DNA of 64,000 nt. Origin: Catalinimonas sp038039535 (GTDB taxonomy: Bacteria; Bacteroidota; Bacteroidia; Cytophagales; Cyclobacteriaceae). The notes under the pieces were generated by a model that worked only from the letters and a program-made list of their open reading frames with translations, searched no databases and was not told the DNA's origin. Of the stretch, positions 27,062-34,957 are shown piece after piece. Numbering within the stretch: position 1 is the stretch's first letter; each line of letters begins with the position of its first letter. The DNA lies in the NCBI RefSeq assembly GCF_038039535.1, contig NZ_JBBPHP010000020.1, positions 1 to 64,000 on the forward strand, read 5' to 3'. The position numbers and the translations under genes are program-made.

Positions 27062-27552
27062 AATTCATTTTTCACTAATGCTATCACCTTCTGAGCTGCC
27101 TCACAGGCTATCTCACTCATATGATCATCCATAGCTGTATCATCTACAGCAACCAGATATACTGTAATGTCCTCGGGAAAATCATCACGCAGTATTTTGC
27201 GGGCATAGGAAAGCGCCTGATCCCACTTCATGGCATGCAGGAATACCAGAGGATCTTCCTGTATAGATGCTTTTACCTTCTCGGCAGGCATGCGGAAAAC
27301 CGTTCCGGCAGGCTCACCCGAATGCACCACTGCATCTATGAGGATGATTTTTTCAAAACCACGCAGTTGGAACAGTACTTCAAAAGCGGAAGTACCCATA
27401 TCCAGTACTTTTACCTTATCTTCTCCTTTCATCTCTTTCATCAGCTGTTGAGCGGCAAATACGCCCACGCCATCATCTCTCCTTACCGGATTGCCAAAGC
27501 CCATGATGACAGTTTTCTTGGTGATGGAAGAAGTGATATTGCCCTGTACCAT
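27049..27552 (-). CDS. Hydrogenase large-subunit maturation protease (HyaD/HybD family)
   Basis: This 167-residue endopeptidase removes the C-terminal extension of the large subunit after nickel insertion. Family motifs are seen: MGFGNPVRRDDGVG at the N-terminus with the metal-binding acidic residue, IILIDAVVHSGEPAGTV with the second Asp, and HAMKWDQAL supplying the His. It is separated from the large-subunit gene by 68 bp holding a perfect hairpin, and overlaps the next gene by 13 bp. Confidence 0.93.
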   Translation of the reverse strand: MVQGNITSSITKKTVIMGFGNPVRRDDGVGVFAAQQLMKEMKGEDKVKVLDMGTSAFEVLFQLRGFEKIILIDAVVHSGEPAGTVFRMPAEKVKASIQEDPLVFLHAMKWDQALSYARKILRDDFPEDITVYLVAVDDTAMDDHMSEIACEAAQKVIALVKNELCVS

Positions 27553-27577
27553 ACTACTAACTGATTGATATAGAAAT

Positions 27578-27612
27578 CATATCTGCCAGCTTTCGGAAAG
27601 CTGGCAGATATG
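27578..27612 (-). promoter_or_regulatory. Perfect 16-bp hairpin between hydrogenase structural and accessory genes
   Basis: CATATCTGCCAGCTTT (27578-27593) and AAAGCTGGCAGATATG (27597-27612) pair without mismatch around CGG. On the transcript it begins 8 nt after the large-subunit stop and ends 26 nt before the protease start. No U tract follows, so it is better read as an mRNA-stabilising or processing hairpin, or a partial attenuator, than a full terminator. It would allow more structural than maturation protein. Confidence 0.7.
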
Positions 27613-27620
27613 TAGCTCTT

Positions 27621-29210
27621 TTATACTTTGAAATTCGCCAGTTCTTCTTCTGTTTTACCATCATGTGCATGTACTGTACATACCATACAGGAATCAAAAG
27701 AGCGGGCGACCATGCCCACTTCTACCGGATCATGTTCATCCTCTATTTCGGTACCTGTAAGAGCAGACTCAATAGGTCCCATATTGTCCTGATCATCACC
27801 AGGTCCGATGTTGAAAGTAGTAGGCGCCACCACCTGATAGTTTTTGATTACACCGTTTTCAATTTCTATCCAGTGCGCCAATGCTCCCCGGGCTGCCTCA
27901 GTTGCGCCAAACCCCTTGCCATCTCTTTCTTTTGGCTTGATGTAGAATTCAGCATCCAGATCAATCTGGGAAAGCCAATCATTGATCAGCGTATAATACT
28001 TTGGAGCTTCATGCATTCTTGCCAAAACTCTTACCAGTACACTCGGCCCTTTTTCCCTGATGATATTACGAAAGAGTGGATCCTGAATCTGATGTGCTTT
28101 GTTTGCGGGATTGCCGTACATCACACAACGGGCCAGTGGACCAACTTCAGCCGCATAGTTTCTGTAACGGGGAGCCTTTGACCAGCTGTACTTACCATCA
28201 AACTTGGTATGCTCTAACACTGAAGAAGGAACCGGTTCAGGAATAGGCTCATCCCAGGGATGCGCTGCCTGATAGTCCTTATACCAGGAGTGCTTGACAT
28301 GCTCTTTGATATTGAGGTGGTCAAAAACCTCATAATCTTCACCATTGTAAAATCCGCTGGGGCAGATGAGGGCATCGTTTCTACCTTCTATCGTAGGCTT
28401 GTTATACATATCCTTATGCAGATAGGTCCCATAAGCCATAAAACGACCTACTCCCTGCCCAAATTTGTCCAGACCAAATTCCAGCCCGGCACGTATCATT
28501 AAGCCCAGGTCACTGTTGCGTTGAGACTCATTTTCTTCCACCCACTCCATCAGATCATCCCAGGTCTGAATCTGCATATATCGCTCTATAGAGCAGCCCA
28601 GCCAGACTGACTCCAGCCAGTTCTGTCGGTATTCGTTCAGGATGGCATGCGCCCGGGTGATATCTTTCAGTGTAGGTGCACACATCACCCCGCCAGGTAC
28701 CATATAGCTGGAATGTGGCCATTGCCCACCGAAAAGTGCATAAACCTCTACTGGCTTGGCTGAAATGCCTACCCCTTTTTCAAAAGAGGTACCTATATAA
28801 GCAGCGAAGCGTCGGGTTACTTCCTCGTATAGCGGTTTATTAGCGAATTTTTTATTGGCCATATCCGTAGCGAAGATCGCGTAGAACCAGCGAGGAATAC
28901 TTTGTATGGTTTCACAGGATTGCCCGATGGCCCGTAACAGCAAAGCATTAGGGGGTAAGGTGGTTTGCCAGGCGGTATCCAGTGCTGAGGAGGCACAGTA
29001 GAGATGCGAACCTCCGCAGATACCACAGATACGGGGCGTAACAATCAGACCGGACTGCGGATCTTTACCCTGCATGATTTTTTCAAAGCCTCTGAACATA
29101 GAAGACATGGTATGGGCTTTGGTTACCTGTCCTTTTTCAATGAATACTTTTACGTCCAGATCTCCCTCAACCCTTCCCACTGGAGATATATTTAATTCTT
29201 TGGTAGTCAT
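27621..29210 (-). CDS. [NiFe]-hydrogenase large subunit, group 2a type
   Basis: This 529-residue catalytic subunit carries the NiFe(CN)2CO site. The L1 motif RICGICGGSH gives Cys62 and Cys65. The L2 motif near the C-terminus is DSCMVCTVH (Cys508, Cys511, His514), with Ser in place of the usual Pro. Fifteen residues after His514 should be removed by the protease encoded downstream. The block GKDPQSGLIVTPRICG resembles cyanobacterial and mycobacterial (Huc) group 2a enzymes more than group 1. The gene follows the small subunit by 112 bp. Group assignment is by motif recall, without an alignment. Confidence 0.93.
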   Translation of the reverse strand: MTTKELNISPVGRVEGDLDVKVFIEKGQVTKAHTMSSMFRGFEKIMQGKDPQSGLIVTPRICGICGGSHLYCASSALDTAWQTTLPPNALLLRAIGQSCETIQSIPRWFYAIFATDMANKKFANKPLYEEVTRRFAAYIGTSFEKGVGISAKPVEVYALFGGQWPHSSYMVPGGVMCAPTLKDITRAHAILNEYRQNWLESVWLGCSIERYMQIQTWDDLMEWVEENESQRNSDLGLMIRAGLEFGLDKFGQGVGRFMAYGTYLHKDMYNKPTIEGRNDALICPSGFYNGEDYEVFDHLNIKEHVKHSWYKDYQAAHPWDEPIPEPVPSSVLEHTKFDGKYSWSKAPRYRNYAAEVGPLARCVMYGNPANKAHQIQDPLFRNIIREKGPSVLVRVLARMHEAPKYYTLINDWLSQIDLDAEFYIKPKERDGKGFGATEAARGALAHWIEIENGVIKNYQVVAPTTFNIGPGDDQDNMGPIESALTGTEIEDEHDPVEVGMVARSFDSCMVCTVHAHDGKTEEELANFKV

Positions 29211-29322
29211 AAATGATGAATTAAAATATGTTTACTTATGGAGTTCCATTATTGGTCAGAATGGGTAATGCAAGAGTAGGTCAACAACCCTTTCAAGATC
29301 CCTTCACCAATAGCTGGATGGA

Positions 29323-30282
29323 TTATTTAGATGTCTCAGTAATTTTCTTATTGACGGGCAGAACTTTTTCCCAGCCTGCTCTGACGTAGTATTTGAAATG
29401 GCTCTCACCGGTCGGTACATCTTTAGGGAAGACTCCCAGGTATTTCATGGTCTTAAAAACACTACCTTTTTGTAGGTCATTGTGAGGAAAGCCCGGCTCA
29501 GTACATCCCAGACAGGGATGATTGGTGCGGGTTTTACTGGAAACCCTATTCCACAGAATATTATTGCAGGACGCACGAGTCATGGGTCCACGGCAACCTA
29601 CTTCGTAGAACAGGCAGCCTCCTCGCTTACCAAATCCGCCATCTATTTTCTGGGCAAAATTGTTGACATTGGGGCAACCGGTCTGCACAAAGGAAGTGAA
29701 GAAAGTCTTAGGTCTCTGGTAATCGTCAATCAGTATATCTTTGGCTCTTCCAACGGACAGGGCTACCAATATCTGGGTAATCCAGTCGGGGTGAGCAGGG
29801 CATCCGGGGAGGTTTATAACCGGAAGGCCTCCTTTGGAAATAAAATCAGCGCCCAGAAATCCACCTTTAGCTTTTTTGTGGAACTGCATACCAGTAGAGT
29901 CAGTAGGATTGGGCTCTACTGCTGGAATACCACCCCAGGTGGCGCAATCACCAACAGCAACGACAAACTGAGCCGCAGCTGACAGCTCTTTTACCCATTC
30001 CATCATGGGCCTGTCAGCGAAGTAATTCATTGCCCCGGTATTATCAGGGCCCTGAATGATGGAGCCTTCGTAAACAAGAATATCCAGTTGAATTTTACCA
30101 GAGATGCAATCATTAAGAAGTTCGGAAACCTGTTCTCCGATTTCCAATCCTATTGAGGGGTGCCAGAGGATATTAATCCCAAAGTCGGTGACAAGATCAA
30201 CTACAGTGGGTTCTTCTGCATTAAGGAAAGACATAGTGTTACCACTGCAGGCCCCGCCCTGTAACCAAAGTACGTTTGCCAT
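29323..30282 (-). CDS. [NiFe]-hydrogenase small subunit, group 2a type, cytoplasmic
   Basis: This 319-residue electron-transfer subunit has no Tat signal, so the enzyme faces the cytoplasm. Cluster ligands by position: proximal Cys12, Cys113, Cys161, with Asn15 where most enzymes have Cys (ACSGN instead of CxxC). Distal: Cys203, Cys223, Cys230, with Gln200 where the His ligand normally sits. Medial: Cys239, Cys257, Cys260. Three clusters with three Cys each would be [3Fe-4S], as reported for the mycobacterial Huc enzyme. This is the first gene of the 14-gene operon. No membrane cytochrome or ferredoxin partner gene is nearby. Confidence 0.93.
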   Translation of the reverse strand: MANVLWLQGGACSGNTMSFLNAEEPTVVDLVTDFGINILWHPSIGLEIGEQVSELLNDCISGKIQLDILVYEGSIIQGPDNTGAMNYFADRPMMEWVKELSAAAQFVVAVGDCATWGGIPAVEPNPTDSTGMQFHKKAKGGFLGADFISKGGLPVINLPGCPAHPDWITQILVALSVGRAKDILIDDYQRPKTFFTSFVQTGCPNVNNFAQKIDGGFGKRGGCLFYEVGCRGPMTRASCNNILWNRVSSKTRTNHPCLGCTEPGFPHNDLQKGSVFKTMKYLGVFPKDVPTGESHFKYYVRAGWEKVLPVNKKITETSK

Positions 30283-30577
30283 AGATTAGATAGTTTTAGG
30301 TGTAGTAACATCAATGTAGTCTATATTTTGAAATTATTCAAACGATAAAAGATATTTATAGTCATTTTAAAATTATTACAAATAATCAATCAATCAATTA
30401 TAATCAAACCAAATTTATTAGACATTTTGTAAATAAAGGAGCATCTAAATAGAAAAAGATATGGAGCTTCTTTGTTTATTTTTAATAAATTTACTTTAAA
30501 CAAAGTATAGACCCCCTCATAAATCTTTTCGTTACTCTTAAGTCCATAATTATCATATCTACTAAGGACATTAATAG
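30283..30577 (-). promoter_or_regulatory. Upstream region of hydrogenase operon
   Basis: About 295 AT-rich bp with no protein-like frame. It must hold the promoter of the 14-gene operon, because an intrinsic terminator lies at its upstream end. I see no convincing full match to TAnnTTTG with a -33 TTTG, nor a sigma-54 motif; TATCTTTT near 30349-30342 is the closest -7-like string on the - strand. Confidence 0.4.
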
Positions 30578-30609
30578 AAAAAAAAATCCCTGAAGGAAAT
30601 CTCCAGGGA
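30578..30609 (-). terminator. Intrinsic terminator closing the polysaccharide locus
   Basis: TCCCTG (30587-30592) pairs with CAGGGA (30604-30609). On the - strand the hairpin is followed by nine T (complement of A 30578-30586). It lies 25 bp after the stop of the isomerase gene. Confidence 0.8.
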
Positions 30610-30633
30610 ATCATCATTTTTTGCTTTCGGGGT

Positions 30634-31503
30634 TTAGTTAAACCCAATTTTATCCAGTGCTTCGTGGCTAATTTTTATCGCTTCTAAAGGCTCCAAACCA
30701 TCATAAGTCTGGTCCTGTTCTACGATGTAGTATTCCATACCTGAAACCTCCTTCTTATCAAGAATTCTTTGAAAGTCAATTTTTCCAGTTCCTACAGGAG
30801 CAAATCTACCCTGCTCATCCATATCCTTGACATGCCAGAGCTTAAACCGTCCGGGATATTTTTCAAAATATGCCACTGGGTCTGCTCCTGCCTTGCTTAC
30901 CCAATAGAGGTCCATTTGAAAATTTACATTTTCAGCATCCAGATGCTCAAGCATATAGTCTATGGGAACTACACCATTTTTGTTTTCTTCAAACTCAAAG
31001 TTATGGTTATGGTACAAAAATTCTAAACCAGCCGCTTTACACTTCTTTCCTATTGCACTCAATATGTTAACCAGTGAATCAAGGTCATCGCTCATAGAAA
31101 GCGTTCGGTTTTCAGGATTAAATTTAAAAAGTCCCATGGGCGGTACCGGAGCCACAAAATACTGAAAGCCTGCTGCTTTTACATCTGCGATAAGCTTATC
31201 TGCATTATCCAAGGTCACCATTCCCATATGAACACTAAGGGGTATCATTCTCAGTTCATTCAGTTCTTTCTGAAATGCCTGGGGAGACATACCGTAAAAT
31301 TTTCCATCCTGATAATCTACTGCTTCAATATACTTATACCCTATATCCGATACTTTTTTTAGCGTTTCATGAGGGTTTGAGCCCATTTCGTTTCGCAGCG
31401 TATAAAGTGTCATTCCACCAAACCTATCCTGGGAATAGCCAGGTAAAGTTATGGATAAGATAAGAGTGACGATCAATATCCCCTTTGTAATATGTGCCTT
31501 CAT
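30634..31503 (-). CDS. Secreted sugar phosphate isomerase/epimerase-like TIM barrel
   Basis: This 289-residue protein of the AP-endonuclease-2-type TIM-barrel family has a signal peptide (about 1-24, ending GYSQ). Barrel metal ligands are in the expected places: EAVDY on strand 2, LYHNHNFEF, FQMDLYWV, LWHVKDMD and the final YIVEQDQ with Glu. Length is normal. Exported members are common in Bacteroidota polysaccharide loci and probably isomerise or epimerise sugars, or act as 3-keto-glycoside enzymes; the substrate is unknown. It is the last gene of the ECF/SusCD/sulfatase operon, 162 bp after the sulfatase. Confidence 0.85.
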   Translation of the reverse strand: MKAHITKGILIVTLILSITLPGYSQDRFGGMTLYTLRNEMGSNPHETLKKVSDIGYKYIEAVDYQDGKFYGMSPQAFQKELNELRMIPLSVHMGMVTLDNADKLIADVKAAGFQYFVAPVPPMGLFKFNPENRTLSMSDDLDSLVNILSAIGKKCKAAGLEFLYHNHNFEFEENKNGVVPIDYMLEHLDAENVNFQMDLYWVSKAGADPVAYFEKYPGRFKLWHVKDMDEQGRFAPVGTGKIDFQRILDKKEVSGMEYYIVEQDQTYDGLEPLEAIKISHEALDKIGFN

Positions 31504-31665
31504 CGTATGTAGTATTAGTTTATTCTAATTTACAAAAATTAAAAATTGGCCTAAATTAAGCTTTTTCCAATATTTACACTTCAACAGCGATTTTCAATTA
31601 AACTAATACATCAATTTGATGAGCATCGTTAAGTTAAGATAAAGCTGATTCAACCAGTGTATATT

Positions 31666-33222
31666 TCACTTTAGCTCCAAATCTTCCAGTCCTTCGGCAG
31701 AATCTCCACGTATCTGCTGGAAAGCCTGGACCATTTCTTTGAGCTTTTCTGGATTGGCTTCAGCCAGATTGTTTTGTTGGCTTAAATCTTCCGCTAGATT
31801 ATATAGCTGATATTCTTCATTATTGCCCAGTTCTATATCCACCATCTCGTTGATTGCCGGCCCCTGATAGGGAGGAATCATGACCCAATTTCCCTGCCTG
31901 AAGGCGGTGCGTGAAGTTGCTTCCAATACTAACTGATCTCTGCCCTCATCACTTTCACCCATAAATACATCCAGTAAGTTTTCACTATCTCTCGCCTGTT
32001 GGTCACTGCCTACCAGTGCGGCAAAAGAAGAGAGCAAATCCAACTGGCAAACTAAGGCATCAGACACTTTAGGTGCAATTTTTCCCGGCCAGTAGGTTGC
32101 AAAAGGCACACGGGTACCTGCCTCAAAAAGGCTGTATTTGCCTCCTCTCAAAGGACCAGCGGGGGTATGATCGCCCAGTTTCTCTACCGCATCGTCATAG
32201 TAGCCATCATTAAGCACCGGACCGTTGTCACTGGAAAAAACGATTATTGTATTTTCCATCAGCCCTTCTTCTTCAAGGGTTTTCAGAAACTCACCGATGC
32301 ACCAGTCTGCTTCCAGAATTGCATCTCCTCTGGGTCCCATGCCGGAGCTACCGACAAAACGGGGATGAGGTGTGCGGGGCACATGGGGCTGCTGAAGTGC
32401 ATAATACAGGAAGAAAGGCCCTTCCTTATGAGCTTTGACATATTCCTGTGCTTTGGCCAGAAAATGATCTGCCATATCTATATCACTCCACTTTGCTGCC
32501 TCACCACCTTTCATAAATCCAATCCGGGGAATGCCGTTCACAATGCTGTTATTGTGTCCATGATGCCATTTCATACTGAGCAGTTCAGGATTATCCTTAC
32601 CGGTGGGTTCACCTTCAAAATTTTCCTGATAGCTCACTTGTATAGGATCATCAGGGTCAAGGCCTACTACATCTCCATTTTCAATATAAACCGTAGGTAC
32701 TCTATCTTGTGTGGCGGCCAGAATATAACTATAGTCAAAACCTACTTCATTGGGTCCGGGGGATACATGTTCATTCCAGTTTACATTACCTGTTCCCAGG
32801 CCCAGATGCCATTTCCCCACAATACCCGTTTGGTAACCCACATTTTTCAGCATACTGGGGATAGTAATTTGCGAAGTATCAATCACTAATGGAGCGGTGC
32901 CGGGTAGAATTTTGGCATCTTTGTTTCTCCAGGGATACACGCCAGTGAGTAAAGCAAAGCGGCTGGGAGTACAGGTAGCAGAAGACGCATAGCCGTCTGT
33001 AAACCTTACCCCACCGTTAATAATTTTGTCCATGTTAGGGGTAGAAATTTCAGTAGCGCCATAAGCACTCACATCGCCATAGCCCAGATCATCCATGTAA
33101 ATCACCACAATATTGGGTGGCTGAGGAGTGGTTTCATTACTTGTAGTGGTATCAGGTTCAGAGGCACAATTCCAAAATAAAATGCTTATAAAAAAAACTA
33201 ATAATTGTGTCAGTAGCTTCAT
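31666..33222 (-). CDS. Lipoprotein sulfatase (S1 family, arylsulfatase type)
   Basis: This formylglycine-dependent sulfatase is probably active on a sulfated polysaccharide. I choose ATG 33222 (MKLLTQLLVFF) because it gives a lipoprotein signal with lipobox LFWNC; the frame extends 19 codons further. The activation motif is CTPSRFALLTG with Cys84 as the formylglycine precursor. Metal-binding VIYMDDLGYGD lies at about 40-50, GKWHLG in the middle, and FSSDNGP at the distal metal site. It directly follows susD, 65 bp away. A Cys-type maturation enzyme (anaerobic or aerobic) must be encoded elsewhere. Confidence 0.93.
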   Translation of the reverse strand: MKLLTQLLVFFISILFWNCASEPDTTTSNETTPQPPNIVVIYMDDLGYGDVSAYGATEISTPNMDKIINGGVRFTDGYASSATCTPSRFALLTGVYPWRNKDAKILPGTAPLVIDTSQITIPSMLKNVGYQTGIVGKWHLGLGTGNVNWNEHVSPGPNEVGFDYSYILAATQDRVPTVYIENGDVVGLDPDDPIQVSYQENFEGEPTGKDNPELLSMKWHHGHNNSIVNGIPRIGFMKGGEAAKWSDIDMADHFLAKAQEYVKAHKEGPFFLYYALQQPHVPRTPHPRFVGSSGMGPRGDAILEADWCIGEFLKTLEEEGLMENTIIVFSSDNGPVLNDGYYDDAVEKLGDHTPAGPLRGGKYSLFEAGTRVPFATYWPGKIAPKVSDALVCQLDLLSSFAALVGSDQQARDSENLLDVFMGESDEGRDQLVLEATSRTAFRQGNWVMIPPYQGPAINEMVDIELGNNEEYQLYNLAEDLSQQNNLAEANPEKLKEMVQAFQQIRGDSAEGLEDLELK

Positions 33223-33287
33223 AAAAATTGAGTAGAATTTAAAACTTATTGGAGTCCGTGAATTCTTCACAGACTCCATACTGGTGA

Positions 33288-34946
33288 TTAATCAGCTAAA
33301 TTAGGATTTATATTGATTTCTCCCTGCGGAATTGGCCATTGATAATCAACATCTTCTCTGAAACTCTTTCTGGTGACAAACCAGCGGCTGTAGGGATCTA
33401 CTTCTTCTCCATCTTGTCGTAAGTTGACTGCATCAGGAAATGAAGCCCCGTAAAAACTGCCTTGCAGAACTTCATGAGCAGTTCTCCACCGGATCAGGTC
33501 CCAATATCGTATTCCTTCAAAAGCAAATTCGTTTCTACGTTCTCTCCTAAGAATAGTCCTCAGTGCATCAGGATCAGTTTCGGTCACTGGAGGCATATTT
33601 ACACTTGCCCTTCCTCTCACCTGATTGATTGTAGCATCTAATAAGCCTTGATCTATAGGATCTCCAGCTTCCAGTTTGGCCTCCAGGTAACCTAATAAAA
33701 TCTCAGCATAACGAATGATCGGCAAGTCTATTCCTGAATTACCCAGATCACCTGAGAAGCTTTCCAGCATAAACTTTTTCATACCGAAGCCGGTACGGGT
33801 AGCCTGGCGGGTAGTGGTGAGCTGATCAATTGAATTTACAGAATCTGGATGCGTGATATACATCGCTTCTCCAAACTCCTGATTGTTTACTAGTACTGTA
33901 TAGCCAAGGCGAGGGTCACGGTTTTCTCGTACATCCTCAGGATTATAAAGTGGGTTTTCGTAAGAAAAGGGTGTTCCGTCAATGAATTCATAAGATTCTA
34001 CCAGGCTTCCTAAGGGATTGAATATATGCCACCCTCCGCGAACTGCCGGGAATCCATGCTGCAAAAGTCCATTACCCGCCAGGTCAGAAAGATATATGGT
34101 TGAAAAAATGATTTCCGGACTTGACTCATTTGTGCCGTTAAACAAACTTTCATAATCCGGGTCTATGCTATGATCACCGAAGTTGATGATGCGCTCATAA
34201 GTTGCGGCCGCATCACTATAGCGTTGTTCTGCCAGTTGCATTCTAGCTAAAAAAGCAAGCACAACCTGTTTGGTAGCTCTTCCAAATTCTGTTGCTGGCA
34301 TTTCTGAGGCCTGGGGCAGTGCATCTACAATTGCGGAGAATTCATCAATTACGTACGCAACAATCTCGCTTTTGGGAGTTTTTGTCAGTGTATTGGCTTC
34401 ATCTATACTTAAAGTGCTCGTAACCAATGGCACTGAGCCGTAATACTGTGACATATAAAAATACTGTACTGCCCTCATAAAACGGGCTTCCGCTTTCATA
34501 CGCTCAATGACCTCAGGAGCCGCAGGGGTTTTGTCCACATTCTCCAGGAAATAATTGCTTCTGGCAATTTTCTGATAACTCCGCTCCCAGTACTGGGCCA
34601 GCAGATTGACATTATTAGAGTTCATCTGCCCATTGCTTAATCGGCTGAAGGGAGCGTTGTCCCCACGCCGGTCGTAGGCATTGTCAGTGGCCATATCCAG
34701 AAATAGCAATCCGTAGTACGACCACCAATCGTTCGCACGAAATTCAGGGTTGTTATTTTGCTGAATGTTACCCCGATAAACTCCGGTAAGTGCCAGTAAT
34801 GCATTAGACTCACTGGTCCAGAAGGTTTCATTGGAGAAAGAGTCCAGAGGTTGAAGGTCCAGTTCATCAGCGCAGGAAAACAGCATCATTACTGTAATGA
34901 GACAGGGTAAGATTCTTTTGAATGAGAATTTTGCTATATGTATCAT
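33288..34946 (-). CDS. susD: SusD-family nutrient-binding lipoprotein
   Basis: This 552-residue surface glycan-binding lipoprotein pairs with the SusC transporter encoded just upstream. The signal peptide has lipobox MMLFSC. SusD-type landmarks are NETFWTSESNALLALTGVYRG, FMRAVQYFYMSQYYGSVPLV, RDPRLGYTVL, RYAEILLGYLEAKL, and the C-terminal block ERRNEFAFEGIRYWDLIRW followed by PIPQGEININ. It lies 11 bp after susC. Symbol used for family, not orthology to the starch protein. Confidence 0.95.
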   Translation of the reverse strand: MIHIAKFSFKRILPCLITVMMLFSCADELDLQPLDSFSNETFWTSESNALLALTGVYRGNIQQNNNPEFRANDWWSYYGLLFLDMATDNAYDRRGDNAPFSRLSNGQMNSNNVNLLAQYWERSYQKIARSNYFLENVDKTPAAPEVIERMKAEARFMRAVQYFYMSQYYGSVPLVTSTLSIDEANTLTKTPKSEIVAYVIDEFSAIVDALPQASEMPATEFGRATKQVVLAFLARMQLAEQRYSDAAATYERIINFGDHSIDPDYESLFNGTNESSPEIIFSTIYLSDLAGNGLLQHGFPAVRGGWHIFNPLGSLVESYEFIDGTPFSYENPLYNPEDVRENRDPRLGYTVLVNNQEFGEAMYITHPDSVNSIDQLTTTRQATRTGFGMKKFMLESFSGDLGNSGIDLPIIRYAEILLGYLEAKLEAGDPIDQGLLDATINQVRGRASVNMPPVTETDPDALRTILRRERRNEFAFEGIRYWDLIRWRTAHEVLQGSFYGASFPDAVNLRQDGEEVDPYSRWFVTRKSFREDVDYQWPIPQGEININPNLAD

Positions 34947-34957
34947 CAGAATGTCGT

